A stretch of 64,000 bases of DNA from Oceanisphaera sp. IT1-181 (GCF_033807535.1 NZ_CP136856.1:2165001-2229000); one strand, 5' to 3'; positions 44,370 to 54,600 are shown, counted from the first letter of the stretch. Notes: generated from the sequence alone by a model not told the origin. Program-made: numbers and translations.

Positions 44370-45332
44370 ATGAAAAAAACGATCATTGCCTCAACTCTAT
44401 TTGCACTTGCCTCTAGTTATTCTTATGCAGACACTCTGAAGCTTGGGCACGTATATGATGTTAATCATCCTTGGCATAAGAGCGCCGAAGAAGCAGCACG
44501 CCGGGTTGCTGAAAAAACTGAAGGCAGAGTAGAAATAAAAATATTCCCATCCAGTGCTCTTGGCTCAGAACAAGAACTCCTTGAACAGGTGATTGTAGGT
44601 GGCGTAGATATTGTTGAAGTCGGTTCGGGACAACTTGGCAACATATTCAAGCCTATCATTATCACTGAAATGCCTTATATTTTTAGAGACAATGAACATT
44701 TGATGCAGTTTTTCGAAAGTGAAACAGCGAATAAAATGTTCGACGATTTTTATCAACAGTTTAACGCTCATATCGTAGGCTCTAGCACTTGGGGAATACG
44801 ACATGTAATAGGCAACAAACCCGTTACCAATCCAGAAGATTTTAAAAATTTTAAACTACGTGTACCTGAACAGGCCATCACAATGGCATATGCTAAGGCC
44901 ATGGGCAGTAACCCGACACCAGTCCCATATTCTGAGGCTTACCTCGCCATGAGACAAAATATGGTAGATGGCTTGGAAAACCCACTGGGCTCCATCAGGT
45001 CCATGAAGTTCTACGAAGCTGCTAACAATCTGAGCTTGACTGGTCATGTTATTACAGCCGTACACTATGTTGTTAATGATAGTTCACTCCAATCTCTTAG
45101 TTCTCAAGACAAAGAAGCTGTGCTTAGTGTATTTAAAGGTATAGGGAGATACACTCAAAATTTGGTTGAAGAAGATGATAAAAACTCTCTCGAGTTTTTC
45201 AAAGAGCAAGGCGTCAATATTGTAGAAGTTGATCGGAATGCCTTCAAAGAAAAAACAAAAAAAATGTCGGATGATTACAAGAAAAACTGGTCAGGATATG
45301 GTGATCTTTATACCGAGATCTCTAATCTTTAA
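44370..45332 (+). CDS. dctP: TRAP transporter solute-binding protein DctP
   Basis: A 320-residue periplasmic receptor of a TRAP transporter. Residues 1-20 are a signal peptide (MKKTIIASTLFALASSYSYA). The mature protein begins DTLKLGHV and has the TRAP family blocks GRVEIKIFPSSALGSEQELLEQV and FKNFKLRVPEQAITMAYAKA, including the Arg that clamps the substrate carboxylate, then the YLAMRQNMVDGLENPL segment. ATG 44370 has AAGGA upstream; an earlier start is rejected as it precedes the signal peptide. It is the first gene of dctPQM. Substrates are monocarboxylates or related acids; identity is not fixed by sequence. Confidence 0.93.
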   Translation: MKKTIIASTLFALASSYSYADTLKLGHVYDVNHPWHKSAEEAARRVAEKTEGRVEIKIFPSSALGSEQELLEQVIVGGVDIVEVGSGQLGNIFKPIIITEMPYIFRDNEHLMQFFESETANKMFDDFYQQFNAHIVGSSTWGIRHVIGNKPVTNPEDFKNFKLRVPEQAITMAYAKAMGSNPTPVPYSEAYLAMRQNMVDGLENPLGSIRSMKFYEAANNLSLTGHVITAVHYVVNDSSLQSLSSQDKEAVLSVFKGIGRYTQNLVEEDDKNSLEFFKEQGVNIVEVDRNAFKEKTKKMSDDYKKNWSGYGDLYTEISNL

Positions 45333-45370
45333 GAACTAGTCGTTTGTAGTGAGACGATGTACATTCGGAA

Positions 45371-45394
45371 AGCCTTTTCTACCTTGAAAGGGCT
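45371..45394 (+). promoter_or_regulatory. dctP-dctQ intercistronic RNA hairpin
   Basis: AGCCTTTTC (45371-45379) and GAAAGGGCT (45386-45394) form a nine-bp stem with one G-U pair and a six-base loop between dctP and dctQ. Such hairpins often stabilise or partially stop the upstream message so that binding protein is made in excess. There is no strong T-run, so attenuation rather than full termination is likely. Confidence 0.45.
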
Positions 45395-45446
45395 ACTTTG
45401 TAAATCCGAACGAGCATGAAACTCTCTTAATATATATGAGACTGAC

Positions 45447-45920
45447 ATGAAAGAAATCTATAAAAAATTAGAAGCTGCATTGCCTGCAATTATATTCTGC
45501 ATTATCTTTATAGTAATGATGATTAATATAATAACCAGAGAGTTAACCTCTAATGCTCTTGACTGGCCTATTGAACTCAGTAGATATGCATTAGTATGGC
45601 TTACTTTTCTAGGTTCTGTTTATTTATTTAGAACAGATCAACATATAAGGGTGGATGCATTCTGGAATTTTCTTTGCAGGAAGCTTAATCATAAAGTCAT
45701 CACTATATTAGAAATAATAAAGTTATCAGTGATTATTTTTTTCTCAGGATTCATTTCCTACTATGGTTATATTTTTTCGGAGAGATTAAAGTTTTTTAGC
45801 AGCCCATCTCTTAATATTAGTCAATCTTATCTTTACATGATTGTCCCTATATCTGGCGCTTTGATTACATTAATTACACTATTTAAAGCATACAAAAAAC
45901 TTAAAAAAGGATCTGAGTGA
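45447..45920 (+). CDS. dctQ: TRAP transporter small permease DctQ
   Basis: A 157-residue membrane protein with four predicted helices. The TRAP small-subunit core ELSRYALVWLTFLGSVYLFR and DQHIRVDAFW is present, as in DctQ proteins that bridge the receptor and the DctM channel. It follows dctP by 114 bases and its stop TGA overlaps the dctM ATG (TGATG), so the pair is translationally coupled. Confidence 0.9.
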   Translation: MKEIYKKLEAALPAIIFCIIFIVMMINIITRELTSNALDWPIELSRYALVWLTFLGSVYLFRTDQHIRVDAFWNFLCRKLNHKVITILEIIKLSVIIFFSGFISYYGYIFSERLKFFSSPSLNISQSYLYMIVPISGALITLITLFKAYKKLKKGSE

Positions 45921-47200
45921 TGTTAATACTAATAGGATTGCTCTTTCTGTTCATGTTGCTAGGCATACCAATTGCATTTTCTATCGGCGCAGCTTCTCTT
46001 TTTTATGTAATATTAGACCCCTCACTATCAGAAACAACGGCAATACAGAGGATGGTTTCTGGCGTTAACTCATTTACTTTTTTGGCTATTCCATTTTTCA
46101 TTTTTGCCGGTAATCTGATGAATAGCGGTGGCATTACAAATAGAATATTTGAATTTGCTGCCGTATGCGTAGGTCATATTCGTGGTGGCTTAGCGCATGT
46201 CAATGTAGCCTCTAGTGTTATTTTTGCTGGGATGTCTGGAGCTGCTGTCGCAGATGCTGGTGGCCTTGGGGCGGCAACCATAAAAGCTATGCGAGCTAAA
46301 GGATATGGTGAACGCGTTTCGATTGGTGTCACGGCGGCCTCCTCTATTATTGGCCCTATCATCCCTCCTAGCATGGCGATCATTGTCTATGCTATAGCCT
46401 CATCTCAATCTATTGAACGCCTGTTTGCCGCTGGTATTGTTCCTGGTTTATTAATGGCATTATCATTAATGGTGATGATCTATATATTCAGTGAACGCCT
46501 AAAGTGTCCTACAGAAAAAAGGGCAAACCGAAAGGAAATATGGTTAGCTTTTATACGAGCCCTTCCGTCTCTCATGGCTCCAGCAATTATTTTAGGTGGT
46601 ATTTTCACCGGAATCTTTAGCCCCACTGAGTCAGCAGCCATTGCTTGCAGCTATGCTATTATTCTAAGTATTATTTACAAAGAATTTAGCTATACCTCTT
46701 TCAAGGCTTCGGTAATGAGCTCGGTTGTAACATCTGTACAGGTTCTCTTGATTGTGGCATCAGCCAACTTATTTGCTTGGATATTAACTAGTAAAGAGAT
46801 ACCACAAAACATCTCCCAAGTAATACTTTCAACTACAGAAAATTACCTGCTTATTTTATTGGCACTCAATTTATTATTATTACTGGTTGGTTTGTTTTTA
46901 GAGACCGTTGCTGCGATTAATCTGCTAGTTCCTATTATTTTGCCAATTATGACTGTTGGCTTCGGCATGGACCCTATTCAACTAGGTATTATTGTGGTAC
47001 TTAATTTGATTATCGGAACCTTAACTCCACCTTTTGGTACAGTACTTTTTGTACTTAGTAGTGTTTCCAATACACCGGTAGAAAAGGTTACAAGATATAC
47101 AGCAACATTTTTACCACCATTAATTATTGTTTTGATCTTAGTAAATATATTTCCAGAGCTGAGCCTCTGGCTACCAAATTTCTTCTTTGGAAGTAATTAA
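45920..47200 (+). CDS. dctM: TRAP transporter large permease DctM
   Basis: A 426-residue membrane protein with about 11-12 helices, the sodium-coupled channel of a TRAP transporter. Family segments include GIPIAFSIGAASLFYVI, FLAIPFFIFAGNLMNSGGIT, SGAAVADAGGLGAATIKAM and IGTLTPPFGTVLFVLSS. The start is the ATG at 45920 overlapping the dctQ stop. With DctP and DctQ it makes a complete importer. The following thiolase gene starts 31 bases later. Confidence 0.93.
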   Translation: MLILIGLLFLFMLLGIPIAFSIGAASLFYVILDPSLSETTAIQRMVSGVNSFTFLAIPFFIFAGNLMNSGGITNRIFEFAAVCVGHIRGGLAHVNVASSVIFAGMSGAAVADAGGLGAATIKAMRAKGYGERVSIGVTAASSIIGPIIPPSMAIIVYAIASSQSIERLFAAGIVPGLLMALSLMVMIYIFSERLKCPTEKRANRKEIWLAFIRALPSLMAPAIILGGIFTGIFSPTESAAIACSYAIILSIIYKEFSYTSFKASVMSSVVTSVQVLLIVASANLFAWILTSKEIPQNISQVILSTTENYLLILLALNLLLLLVGLFLETVAAINLLVPIILPIMTVGFGMDPIQLGIIVVLNLIIGTLTPPFGTVLFVLSSVSNTPVEKVTRYTATFLPPLIIVLILVNIFPELSLWLPNFFFGSN

Positions 47201-47231
47201 CGAACCATTCATCACTACTTTAGGAGTGACC

Positions 47232-48416
47232 ATGAAAAATAACGACGATATCGTAATTGTTAGCGGTGTCAGAACTGCAATAGGTACACTAGGTGGCAGT
47301 CTCAAGGATGTACACCAGCATGATCTAGGTGCTAACACCATTCGCGAGGCCGTTTTACGCGCAGGTATTGAGCCAGCTATGGTTGATGAAGTGATAGTTG
47401 GTAACGTCGGACAGATAGCCGAAAGTGGATTTATTGGCCGCATTTGCCAACTAAGAGCTGGCTTACCCAATGAAACAACCGCCTACTCCGTTAACAGACA
47501 ATGCGGATCCGGACTGCAAGCAGTGGCTAACGGTATGATGCAAATCCAAACCGGTCAGGCCGACATAGTGGTGGCCTGTGGCACAGAAAACATGACCCAG
47601 CTGCCTTATTATGTTCGTAAAGGCCGTTATGGCTATAACATGGGTCACGGTTCCCTCGAAGATGGGCTAATTTCTATTCTTACCTGGCCTGAAGGGCCTT
47701 ACCACAACGGCGTGACAGCTGAAAATGTTGCTGAACGTTTCAACATCAGCCGTGAAGAAATGGATGATTTTTCTATATCCAGTCAACTTAAAGCAGCAAA
47801 AGCAATAGAAAATGGTCTGTTTAAAGATGAAATATTACCAGTAGAAGTTAAAGTCAGCCGTAAGGAAACCAAGCTGTTCGATACCGATGAACATCCCAGA
47901 ATGGTTGACCGTGAAAAACTCGCCAACCTGCGCCCTGTGTTCAAGGAAGGCGGCAGTGTAACCGCAGCTAACGCCTCTGGCATTAATGACGGCGCTGCTG
48001 CTGTAGTACTAATGAAACGATCCAAAGCGTTAGAGCTTGGCCTGACGCCTCGCATGACCATTCGTGGGTGGTCGGTTGCCGGTTGCGAGGCCGCAATCAT
48101 GGGCTTTGGCCCTGCTCCTGCAACTAAAAAGCTGCTTAAGAAATTCAACTTGGACGCCAATCAAGTTGACCTCTATGAAATTAATGAGGCATTTGCAGCT
48201 CAAGCGCTGGCTGTCATGAAAGATCTGCAACTCGATGAACATCGGGTAAACGTGAATGGAGGAGCCATAGCACTTGGCCACCCTGTGGGGGCAACGGGCA
48301 CCATTCTGACCGTTAAATTGATGTACGAGATGGAACGCAGAAAAGCTGATACTGGTCTCATCACCATGTGCATCGGTGGCGGTCAAGGTATTTCCATGCT
48401 CTTTGAACGTGGATAA
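47232..48416 (+). CDS. acetyl-CoA C-acetyltransferase (thiolase)
   Basis: A 394-residue thiolase that splits acetoacetyl-CoA to two acetyl-CoA (or the reverse). The acyl-carrying cysteine is C91 (NRQCGSG), the base His350 is in GHPVGATG and the proton-donor C380 is in CIGGGQG, all intact. NEAFAAQALAV is also conserved. ATG 47232 follows AGGAGTG. It is the last gene of the dctPQM unit and completes the short 3-hydroxyacid route with the SDR and CoA activators left of 41.5 kb. A different 3-oxoacyl-CoA is possible. Confidence 0.93.
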   Translation: MKNNDDIVIVSGVRTAIGTLGGSLKDVHQHDLGANTIREAVLRAGIEPAMVDEVIVGNVGQIAESGFIGRICQLRAGLPNETTAYSVNRQCGSGLQAVANGMMQIQTGQADIVVACGTENMTQLPYYVRKGRYGYNMGHGSLEDGLISILTWPEGPYHNGVTAENVAERFNISREEMDDFSISSQLKAAKAIENGLFKDEILPVEVKVSRKETKLFDTDEHPRMVDREKLANLRPVFKEGGSVTAANASGINDGAAAVVLMKRSKALELGLTPRMTIRGWSVAGCEAAIMGFGPAPATKKLLKKFNLDANQVDLYEINEAFAAQALAVMKDLQLDEHRVNVNGGAIALGHPVGATGTILTVKLMYEMERRKADTGLITMCIGGGQGISMLFERG

Positions 48417-48429
48417 ATTTTAGAATTTT

Positions 48430-48458
48430 GCTGGCTATAGCTACGATAGCCAGCTTTC
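48430..48458 (+). terminator. terminator after the thiolase gene
   Basis: GCTGGCTAT (48430-48438) and ATAGCCAGC (48446-48454) form a perfect 9-bp stem around seven bases, followed by TTT. It ends the TRAP-thiolase unit. Confidence 0.75.
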
Positions 48459-48542
48459 TAATCGTGAACAGCCGGAGGTATAGATCCTTTGATCGTCTTG
48501 TACAGAATAATAAACTAGGCTGTTTTCCATTGAGTCAGTTTC

Positions 48543-48594
48543 AATCCAAACAAGAAAGCCCTGACGATTAAGTCAGGGCTTTCTTGTTTGGATT
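48543..48594. terminator. long hairpin terminator beside the tRNA-Asp fragment
   Basis: A perfect 23-bp inverted repeat (48543-48565 and 48572-48594, arms AATCCAAACAAGAAAGCCCT plus GAC) with a six-base loop. On the minus strand it starts one to two bases after the CCA end of the tRNA-Asp sequence, where a tRNA gene terminator belongs. It is therefore read as the native terminator of tRNA-Asp on the chromosomal side of the island junction. Confidence 0.85.
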
Positions 48595-48642
48595 GGCGGA
48601 GTGGACGGGACTCGAACCCGCGACCCCCGGCGTGACAGGCCG
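48594..48642 (-). other. tRNA-Asp(GTC) 3' fragment, island attachment-site scar
   Basis: On the minus strand these 49 bases read from the anticodon arm of tRNA-Asp (anticodon GTC at 48634-48636) through the variable and T arms to CCA. Homology stops at 48642: the D-arm and acceptor 5' side are missing and the next bases are unrelated. This is not a functional tRNA but the duplicated 3' half that tyrosine recombinases leave at one end of a tRNA-integrated island. Geometry places the island to the right and the intact tRNA-Asp gene beyond 64000. Confidence 0.88.
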
Positions 48643-48851
48643 TGCCAGTCAAATTTGCTTAATTGATAGTAACTGATCTTAAACGTAAGCAATTGATTAC
48701 AAAGTTTAAAATAAAATACTTTCGAACTAGCGATTAGGAACAATTAAGGTGAATCACGTGGTCACAGAAACTGAACTTATAAGAGTTAAGTAATTGATCT
48801 TTTTTTGCGTACTAAGCACATTAGAGTAGTTCATTTTGCTCTGGAGATACT
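48643..48851. other. AT-rich island edge with AATTGAT repeats
   Basis: Just inside the island, AATTGAT occurs at 48661-48667, 48691-48697 and 48792-48798, with related GATC/GATT flanks and an ATCACGTGGTCAC palindrome near 48754. Repeats next to an attachment core often bind recombinase or accessory proteins. That is a suggestion only; the region also contains the promoter for the first recombinase-trio gene. Confidence 0.45.
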
Positions 48852-49472
48852 GTGCCGGCCATCGTTTTAGCGAGTTCATCCATTCACTTGGAGCTGCACC
48901 CTGCTGCTCGTGCAGCTTACGAATGGTGTACGCATTACCCTAGGTGGATCAATTGGTCTAACCTACCTCATCCCATGGCCACAGAGCTCAGCCAAGAACC
49001 ACTACGTGGCATCATGCTAGACAGCCCGGCTGCACCAAACGGCCCAAAGTCGACTCGAACTTTCCAACTTTTTGCCCCTCTTTGGACCATACAACTCTGG
49101 TCTACGGCGCAGCCTCCTGATGGCACCATACTCATCGATTACCGTGCAATAAAAATGACAGATGAGCAGATCGAACATGCCGCCTGGCTATCAGCATTAA
49201 GCTCCCTACTCGGCTCTGTTAATCCTCTACAAATCTCGGAAATCCGTGACTCGCTTGCTGCACATATGCCGATTCATACGCACAGAGAAATTCTGCAAAC
49301 CAAAACACTCAATGATCCTATGCTGTGTCGTTGGACAGGTCTGTCTCGCGGTACTCTCCTGCATCAAAGAAGGCAAAAAAAGAGCCGCGAGCAAATAGAG
49401 AAAGCTAGCTTGCCAAGTTCTATTGATGATGTTCTTGATGCTCTTAAAAAACCTTGGAGTCCCGATGATTGA
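48852..49472 (+). CDS. first gene of recombinase trio, unknown function
   Basis: A 206-residue protein from a GTG preceded by GGAG six bases upstream. I do not recognise its family. The N-terminal half is rich in Trp and Pro (WCTHYPRWINWSNLPHP), the middle contains LSSLLGSVNPLQI, and the end is basic then acidic (HQRRQKKSREQIEKA, SIDDVLDALKKPW). No catalytic signature is evident. It overlaps the next gene by eight bases and is clearly cotranscribed, so a role with the two recombinases (DNA binding, targeting or regulation) is likely. It may correspond to the non-recombinase member of a known mobile trio. Confidence 0.65.
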   Translation: MPAIVLASSSIHLELHPAARAAYEWCTHYPRWINWSNLPHPMATELSQEPLRGIMLDSPAAPNGPKSTRTFQLFAPLWTIQLWSTAQPPDGTILIDYRAIKMTDEQIEHAAWLSALSSLLGSVNPLQISEIRDSLAAHMPIHTHREILQTKTLNDPMLCRWTGLSRGTLLHQRRQKKSREQIEKASLPSSIDDVLDALKKPWSPDD

Positions 49473-51699
49473 ACGTGAAAAACGCTCCAAACGCCGAAGG
49501 GAAATAACTAACGTTATAGCGCCTGAGATGTTGAGTAACTGGCAGCGTAAAATCGTCCTTTCGCGTTTGGCACAACTCTGCGCTCCCATGCTAAAGGGCT
49601 ATCAAGATGATCTGCTTTTATTGACCGACTCGCTAGAGCAACGTCTGAATGCTACCGCTCAAAATTCGGCACAAACCGCACAAGATATTCAGATTTCGTA
49701 CAGACAGATCCGAAAAAACAAAATGCTTACTGATGCACCATATGCAGCTGCATTATGCGCGCCATGGCTTCGAATTGATGACCATGAAAAATACGCTGAG
49801 TGGCTAGGGCTCATCGTCTTATGCTGCTGTCAATTACACATCATTGGACAGCACGACTCCGCGATTGACTCAGCACTACGTGAGATCCGGTTGATCGCGA
49901 ACGACATCAATCATGCCCCGATTCTTCATAAGCTCCCCCGCGTCACTCATATCAACTCACTAGAAAAGCTCGGCGAACAATTGGAGGTGCTTAAGCTGCA
50001 CTATCCAGAACCAAACTTAGAGTACGCAGGTATAGGCTATCTTTCGGTCGTGATCCGCAGTGCGTTCTCTCGTTCGCGTGGGATTGTACGCCGACGCAAA
50101 AAACGGGCTCCAACGTTTTCTGAGCCAGAAGTCATCACTGTCATACCGCTAGAACCCGTCGATGACTCAGGACTAGAAGTTGAACGGTTACAAATTCGCC
50201 CTGAAATGGAGGATAGCCGAACGGTTGATGAAACAGCGATGTTAGAAACGAGTGTCACTTTCCGCGTTTATGGTATGCACCAGCGAAACAAGAACCTGGC
50301 CATAATGGCACAGCAAAGCCAACGCTTTACCGAGCAATTATCTAACCGCAATCAATCTTTACTTTGTTCTTTTGAGCAGCTTACCGACTGGGATATTCAT
50401 CATCTCATTCAACATTGTATTGCGAACTTGAAGCAACAAGCTAGTGTTGCATGCTGGGTGCTGCTAACACTTATAACTGGGCGGGACCCCAGTTGGTTGC
50501 ATACAAAAGCGAGACAGCACCAATTATTAGATATTGTAAATAGCTCCCCTTATATTCGTATATATCATCATGTACCAGCAAGCAACCAAGCTGATATATT
50601 GAAAGGTATATTGCCCAATATAGCGGAAAAATTCGACCGCCCTCTGCCTCAAGATTTATATCAATGGGTAAAAGAATTTAATGTTAACCTACCTGCACCA
50701 ACCCTATTAGAAATACGCACTTGGTTATCACCAGTAAATAAAAAACACACAACCCGTCTAACGTTAGGCCGTATTACTCGTTACCTAGAACATTGGTGTC
50801 TGAATAATGGTTCGGACAGAGCTATTGTTGCATTAATGCGTGGAGAGTCTCATCAATCTCGCCCGGCTTTGGCATACAGCCACGTTAGTCAGGATGCAAT
50901 CCTTCATGATTATTATCGATATGTTACTGCCATTTTTGCCATGGCTAACATAAACCCACAGCTGCCATCTTACCAACCAGAAGCATCACATCTGGGTAGC
51001 CGGCTACATCTACCATCATCAATACTGCACCATATATTTACCGTGTTGGCACAGCCTCTTAAACACAGAAGTAATATTTGGGACTTTCACAATCATTATG
51101 TGTGTTACGTGTGGGCATTATTAACCTTCTCTACTGGTCATAGAGACGTAACTGCCCCCATGGGTAAATTGACTGATTACAACCCGCATCAGCGCACATG
51201 GTGGATTAGTGATAAAGAACGCCGAAATGTTCCTTCAGCTAGAACACTGGTGATCCCCCCTACAGCGGCAAAACAGGTAGACGACTATTTGCAGCACCTG
51301 CACCAACTTAAGAAACACTGTCATTTTCGGGCTCCGAACATCGCCGAACGCTGCCAACAAGCATTGGATGGCAGCGGTAACCTGCTCTTTTACATTACCG
51401 ATAAACAATATACAAAAGTCTCGTCTGATTTAACCCCCGCTCTATTGGCAAAATTATTAGCACAACAGCTGCCATGGGCGCGCAACTGGGCTCGCCATCA
51501 CCTGCGCAGTGAGTTAGCTAAAAAAAATGTATACCCTGAAGTCATAGACGGCTGGATGGGTCACGAGGAGATCGGTGAAGAAGCATTCGGACGGCACAGT
51601 TTTTTGAGCATGTATGAGTATCGCGAATTGGCAGATACCATAGAATCGATCCTAAACACCCATAAAATTGAGGCATTGCCTGGATGGCCAACCCACTGA
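49465..51699 (+). CDS. large tyrosine recombinase (second gene of trio)
   Basis: A 744-residue protein from ATG 49465 (GGAG six bases upstream; it overlaps the preceding stop by eight bases). The C-terminal domain is a tyrosine recombinase catalytic core. The first Arg is in STGHRDVTAP, the HxxR pair in ARHHLRSEL, the later His in GWMGHEEIG, and the nucleophile is near the end in SFLSMYEYREL. A basic lysine region (SDKERRNVPS) lies between. The 500-residue N-terminal region is unusually long for an integrase and unrecognised. Its stop lies 16 bases inside the next gene. Site-specific recombination is predicted; the attachment site at 48594 may be its target. Confidence 0.82.
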   Translation: MIEREKRSKRRREITNVIAPEMLSNWQRKIVLSRLAQLCAPMLKGYQDDLLLLTDSLEQRLNATAQNSAQTAQDIQISYRQIRKNKMLTDAPYAAALCAPWLRIDDHEKYAEWLGLIVLCCCQLHIIGQHDSAIDSALREIRLIANDINHAPILHKLPRVTHINSLEKLGEQLEVLKLHYPEPNLEYAGIGYLSVVIRSAFSRSRGIVRRRKKRAPTFSEPEVITVIPLEPVDDSGLEVERLQIRPEMEDSRTVDETAMLETSVTFRVYGMHQRNKNLAIMAQQSQRFTEQLSNRNQSLLCSFEQLTDWDIHHLIQHCIANLKQQASVACWVLLTLITGRDPSWLHTKARQHQLLDIVNSSPYIRIYHHVPASNQADILKGILPNIAEKFDRPLPQDLYQWVKEFNVNLPAPTLLEIRTWLSPVNKKHTTRLTLGRITRYLEHWCLNNGSDRAIVALMRGESHQSRPALAYSHVSQDAILHDYYRYVTAIFAMANINPQLPSYQPEASHLGSRLHLPSSILHHIFTVLAQPLKHRSNIWDFHNHYVCYVWALLTFSTGHRDVTAPMGKLTDYNPHQRTWWISDKERRNVPSARTLVIPPTAAKQVDDYLQHLHQLKKHCHFRAPNIAERCQQALDGSGNLLFYITDKQYTKVSSDLTPALLAKLLAQQLPWARNWARHHLRSELAKKNVYPEVIDGWMGHEEIGEEAFGRHSFLSMYEYRELADTIESILNTHKIEALPGWPTH

Positions 51700-54600
51700 T
51701 CTTGCCCGATGACCGACCGTTATTAGTCGCCATGTTGGGCTGGGAGCACCGTAAAGCTAAACGTCAACAGCAAGACGAGCTAGTCCTGCGTGCCGCCGTC
51801 GAAATCGTTCGACGACACCTTCCGCAGATACTACACCCCAGCCCTGATGCTAGCGGCTTTGAACAAGCATGGCCAAAAATAGAGCAATCATTACAGTTGG
51901 AGCTAAAAAGTGTGGGGGCTTACCGCCACGCTTACAGTTTTTTGTGCCGCCAACTAGAGTTGGGTAACCGGCAGGAAATTTGGTCGGTACCGGTGCCACC
52001 TCCCTATATCATGCTGCGCCGACGCCGACCAACTCGCACCCTAAGTTGGCAGCAAAACTCGCACTTAGTCGCCGAGGCCGAGCACCAATGGTTCGAAAGT
52101 TTGCACGGTGAGACTCTAGAACCTGATGCGCTATTTGCTAGATTGTTATTAACTACGGTGCTTTATGGAGGACTTAATCGCCCAACACTGTGGCCGGCTC
52201 TGGCTAAGGCCATAAACCAGCCAAAACCGTTAAGGGGCGATAGCGAGTGCTGCTGGCTAGTACTGGAACCCGCACCTGGTCGAACACTGGCAAGTAATTT
52301 ATATAGAGAAGAACAAGAGACGAACAAACGGCAGCCCCACTGTGAGGTCGTCTATATTCCCGACCCCATCAGCCTTGGGGTTTTGCGCCAGTTCTTAAAG
52401 CACAAACCTCACAACTGGGAGCCTCCAGCCTCCACAGATAAATGCTTGGCCTTACTCAACGGCGAGCTAAAAACCCATTTGTCCAAAACTCAGATCGCCC
52501 ACGGTGGCATTACAGTCGCGGAACATCAGCAAGGCATTGAGCTACCTCAAGCGTTAGTGGAGTATGCTATCGGTAAGCAACCCAGCACCAGCTTGCCCTC
52601 CTGCTACTGGCAGCGGCTTCTACAGCCCTCATTGTTTACCTGTCATGCTCATCATTTTTCACAACTGAGACTTTATCCTAATTTAGCCAGCCGTCGCGTA
52701 TCGCAGCCTGCTGGTCACCATTCTCAGTCCTACTTGTTGACTCGGTTAAGAGAGGCCTTTCGCCAAGATCCTGCCCGCCCTAAAAGCAAACGTAGCATCA
52801 TCACTGAATTGCAGACTATTAGCAGCGAAGAACTTTTACTGCCTGAAGCTACCTTCGTCAATTGGCTACTTAATCATCTAACAGAACGCAAAAACTCCGA
52901 ATCCACCGCGCAACGGTATCTCTCTAGTATTGGGTCTGACTGGTTGCTGGCCACGGACCAGCAGGATCTATTTAGCTACAGTAGTGAAGATTTTCATGAT
53001 CTGTATTTATCAATGCTCAACCGGCCAGGCAGTCAAAAGAATCGAGAATATCGAGCAGGTCGCCTGGAAGATCTACACCTGTTCGGCGTGCAACAATTTG
53101 GCTTTCCGCCTATACCTGAGCCTCTACACCAGAGCACTAACAGTATCGTCTATGTCAGTGCCGCCATTGTGGATGAACCCCTGTTTTCCGCTCTGTTAGG
53201 GCAGTTTCAGTACTTTCAGGATCTCGGTGAAAGTCAGCAGAGAATGTTTATATGCTTTCTGATCATGGCTTACCGCACTGGGCTTCGACCGAGTGAGCTG
53301 TCCAAACTACGTTTATTAGATATTGAGCCGTCTGCCACTGCTTGGCTATTCGTGCGAAAAAACAAACACGGAAATAATAAAACCGAAGCCGCCTTGCGTA
53401 AAGTCCCCTTGTTTCCATTGTTAACCACCGAAGAAAAACAACTGCTTGCAGAGTACTTAGGTGAACGTAGGATCCGCAGCAATAACAATTCCACCGAATT
53501 ATTGTTCTATCAAGGGGAAAACCCTCATGAGCCATTGGACACCTCTTCATTATCATTGGCGGTAGGCGCCCTATTGAAAGAGCTAAGTGGTGGACTTTAT
53601 TTTCGTCTCTATCACCTGCGCCATAGCGCTCTCTCCCGCATGCAGCTATTACTACACGATGATTACGTGACCATGCCAGAGCCAGTCAACGCGCTGTTGC
53701 CCTATGATGCAGCGCAACGCAAAACGATTCGTACCCTGATTACTGGCCAAGGCCGTCTGCGAGATCGGTATTCGGCGTTGGCAGCATTTGCTGGCCATAG
53801 CAGCCCGGATATAACACTCAGTACCTATCTACATTTTACTGATTTGCTATTAGGGTTACATTTGCAACATAACAAGCGTCCATTAAACGGAGATCAAGCA
53901 CAGGCTCTGTTAGGGTTTAGGCCGCACCGGATTCGTCAATATTTTAAAGAAGAACTCCCTCTTAATGCGATAAATACTACAGTCTACTTACACAAGCGAG
54001 TGACCCCTTATATACAACCAATATCGCGCCCTAAGAGTAGTAAAAGAACGAGCAGTCAAAGCACGCCACTGTTATCAGTCAGAAAAAGTCAATACGAGCC
54101 GATGTTGGCGGTATTGAAAAAAATTGAAACGGGGTATGACTATCGAGAAACGGCCTGGTTCTACAGGCTTGAGCCAGAACAAATACAGCGATGGCACCAA
54201 AGTGCGTTGGCTCTGCGGGCGCTCACCACAGATAAAAGCTTGCCTCGGCTGTTTCCTCGTAGTCGTCGCCATCAGCTACTCCCGCCAGACCCGGTTGGAG
54301 TGGCAGAAATGCGCGATGTGGCATTAGGTATAAAACGGTGCCGTGAACTGTATGTATCAAATGAGCTAAGTTGGATCATTAGATATACGCTGACTCACTG
54401 CAATAGCTCACGTTCTGGTATTGAGTTCAATGACTCAGCTACCTTTCAGCAATTTATGGTAATTGCCAGTCAGATATTTGACTGGTCACGTTGGCAACTC
54501 TCCCTTAGCTATACCGATAAAAAAATCATTAAACAGTGGCAATGTGGCTCTTTGCAGATAAAACTCCAGCCCATGAAGCAGAATGCTCGATTCCATCAAG

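Noticed and set aside
48594..48642. Functional tRNA-Asp gene.
   Set aside because: The 5' half (acceptor 5' strand and D-arm) is absent, so it cannot fold as a tRNA; it is an attachment-site copy.
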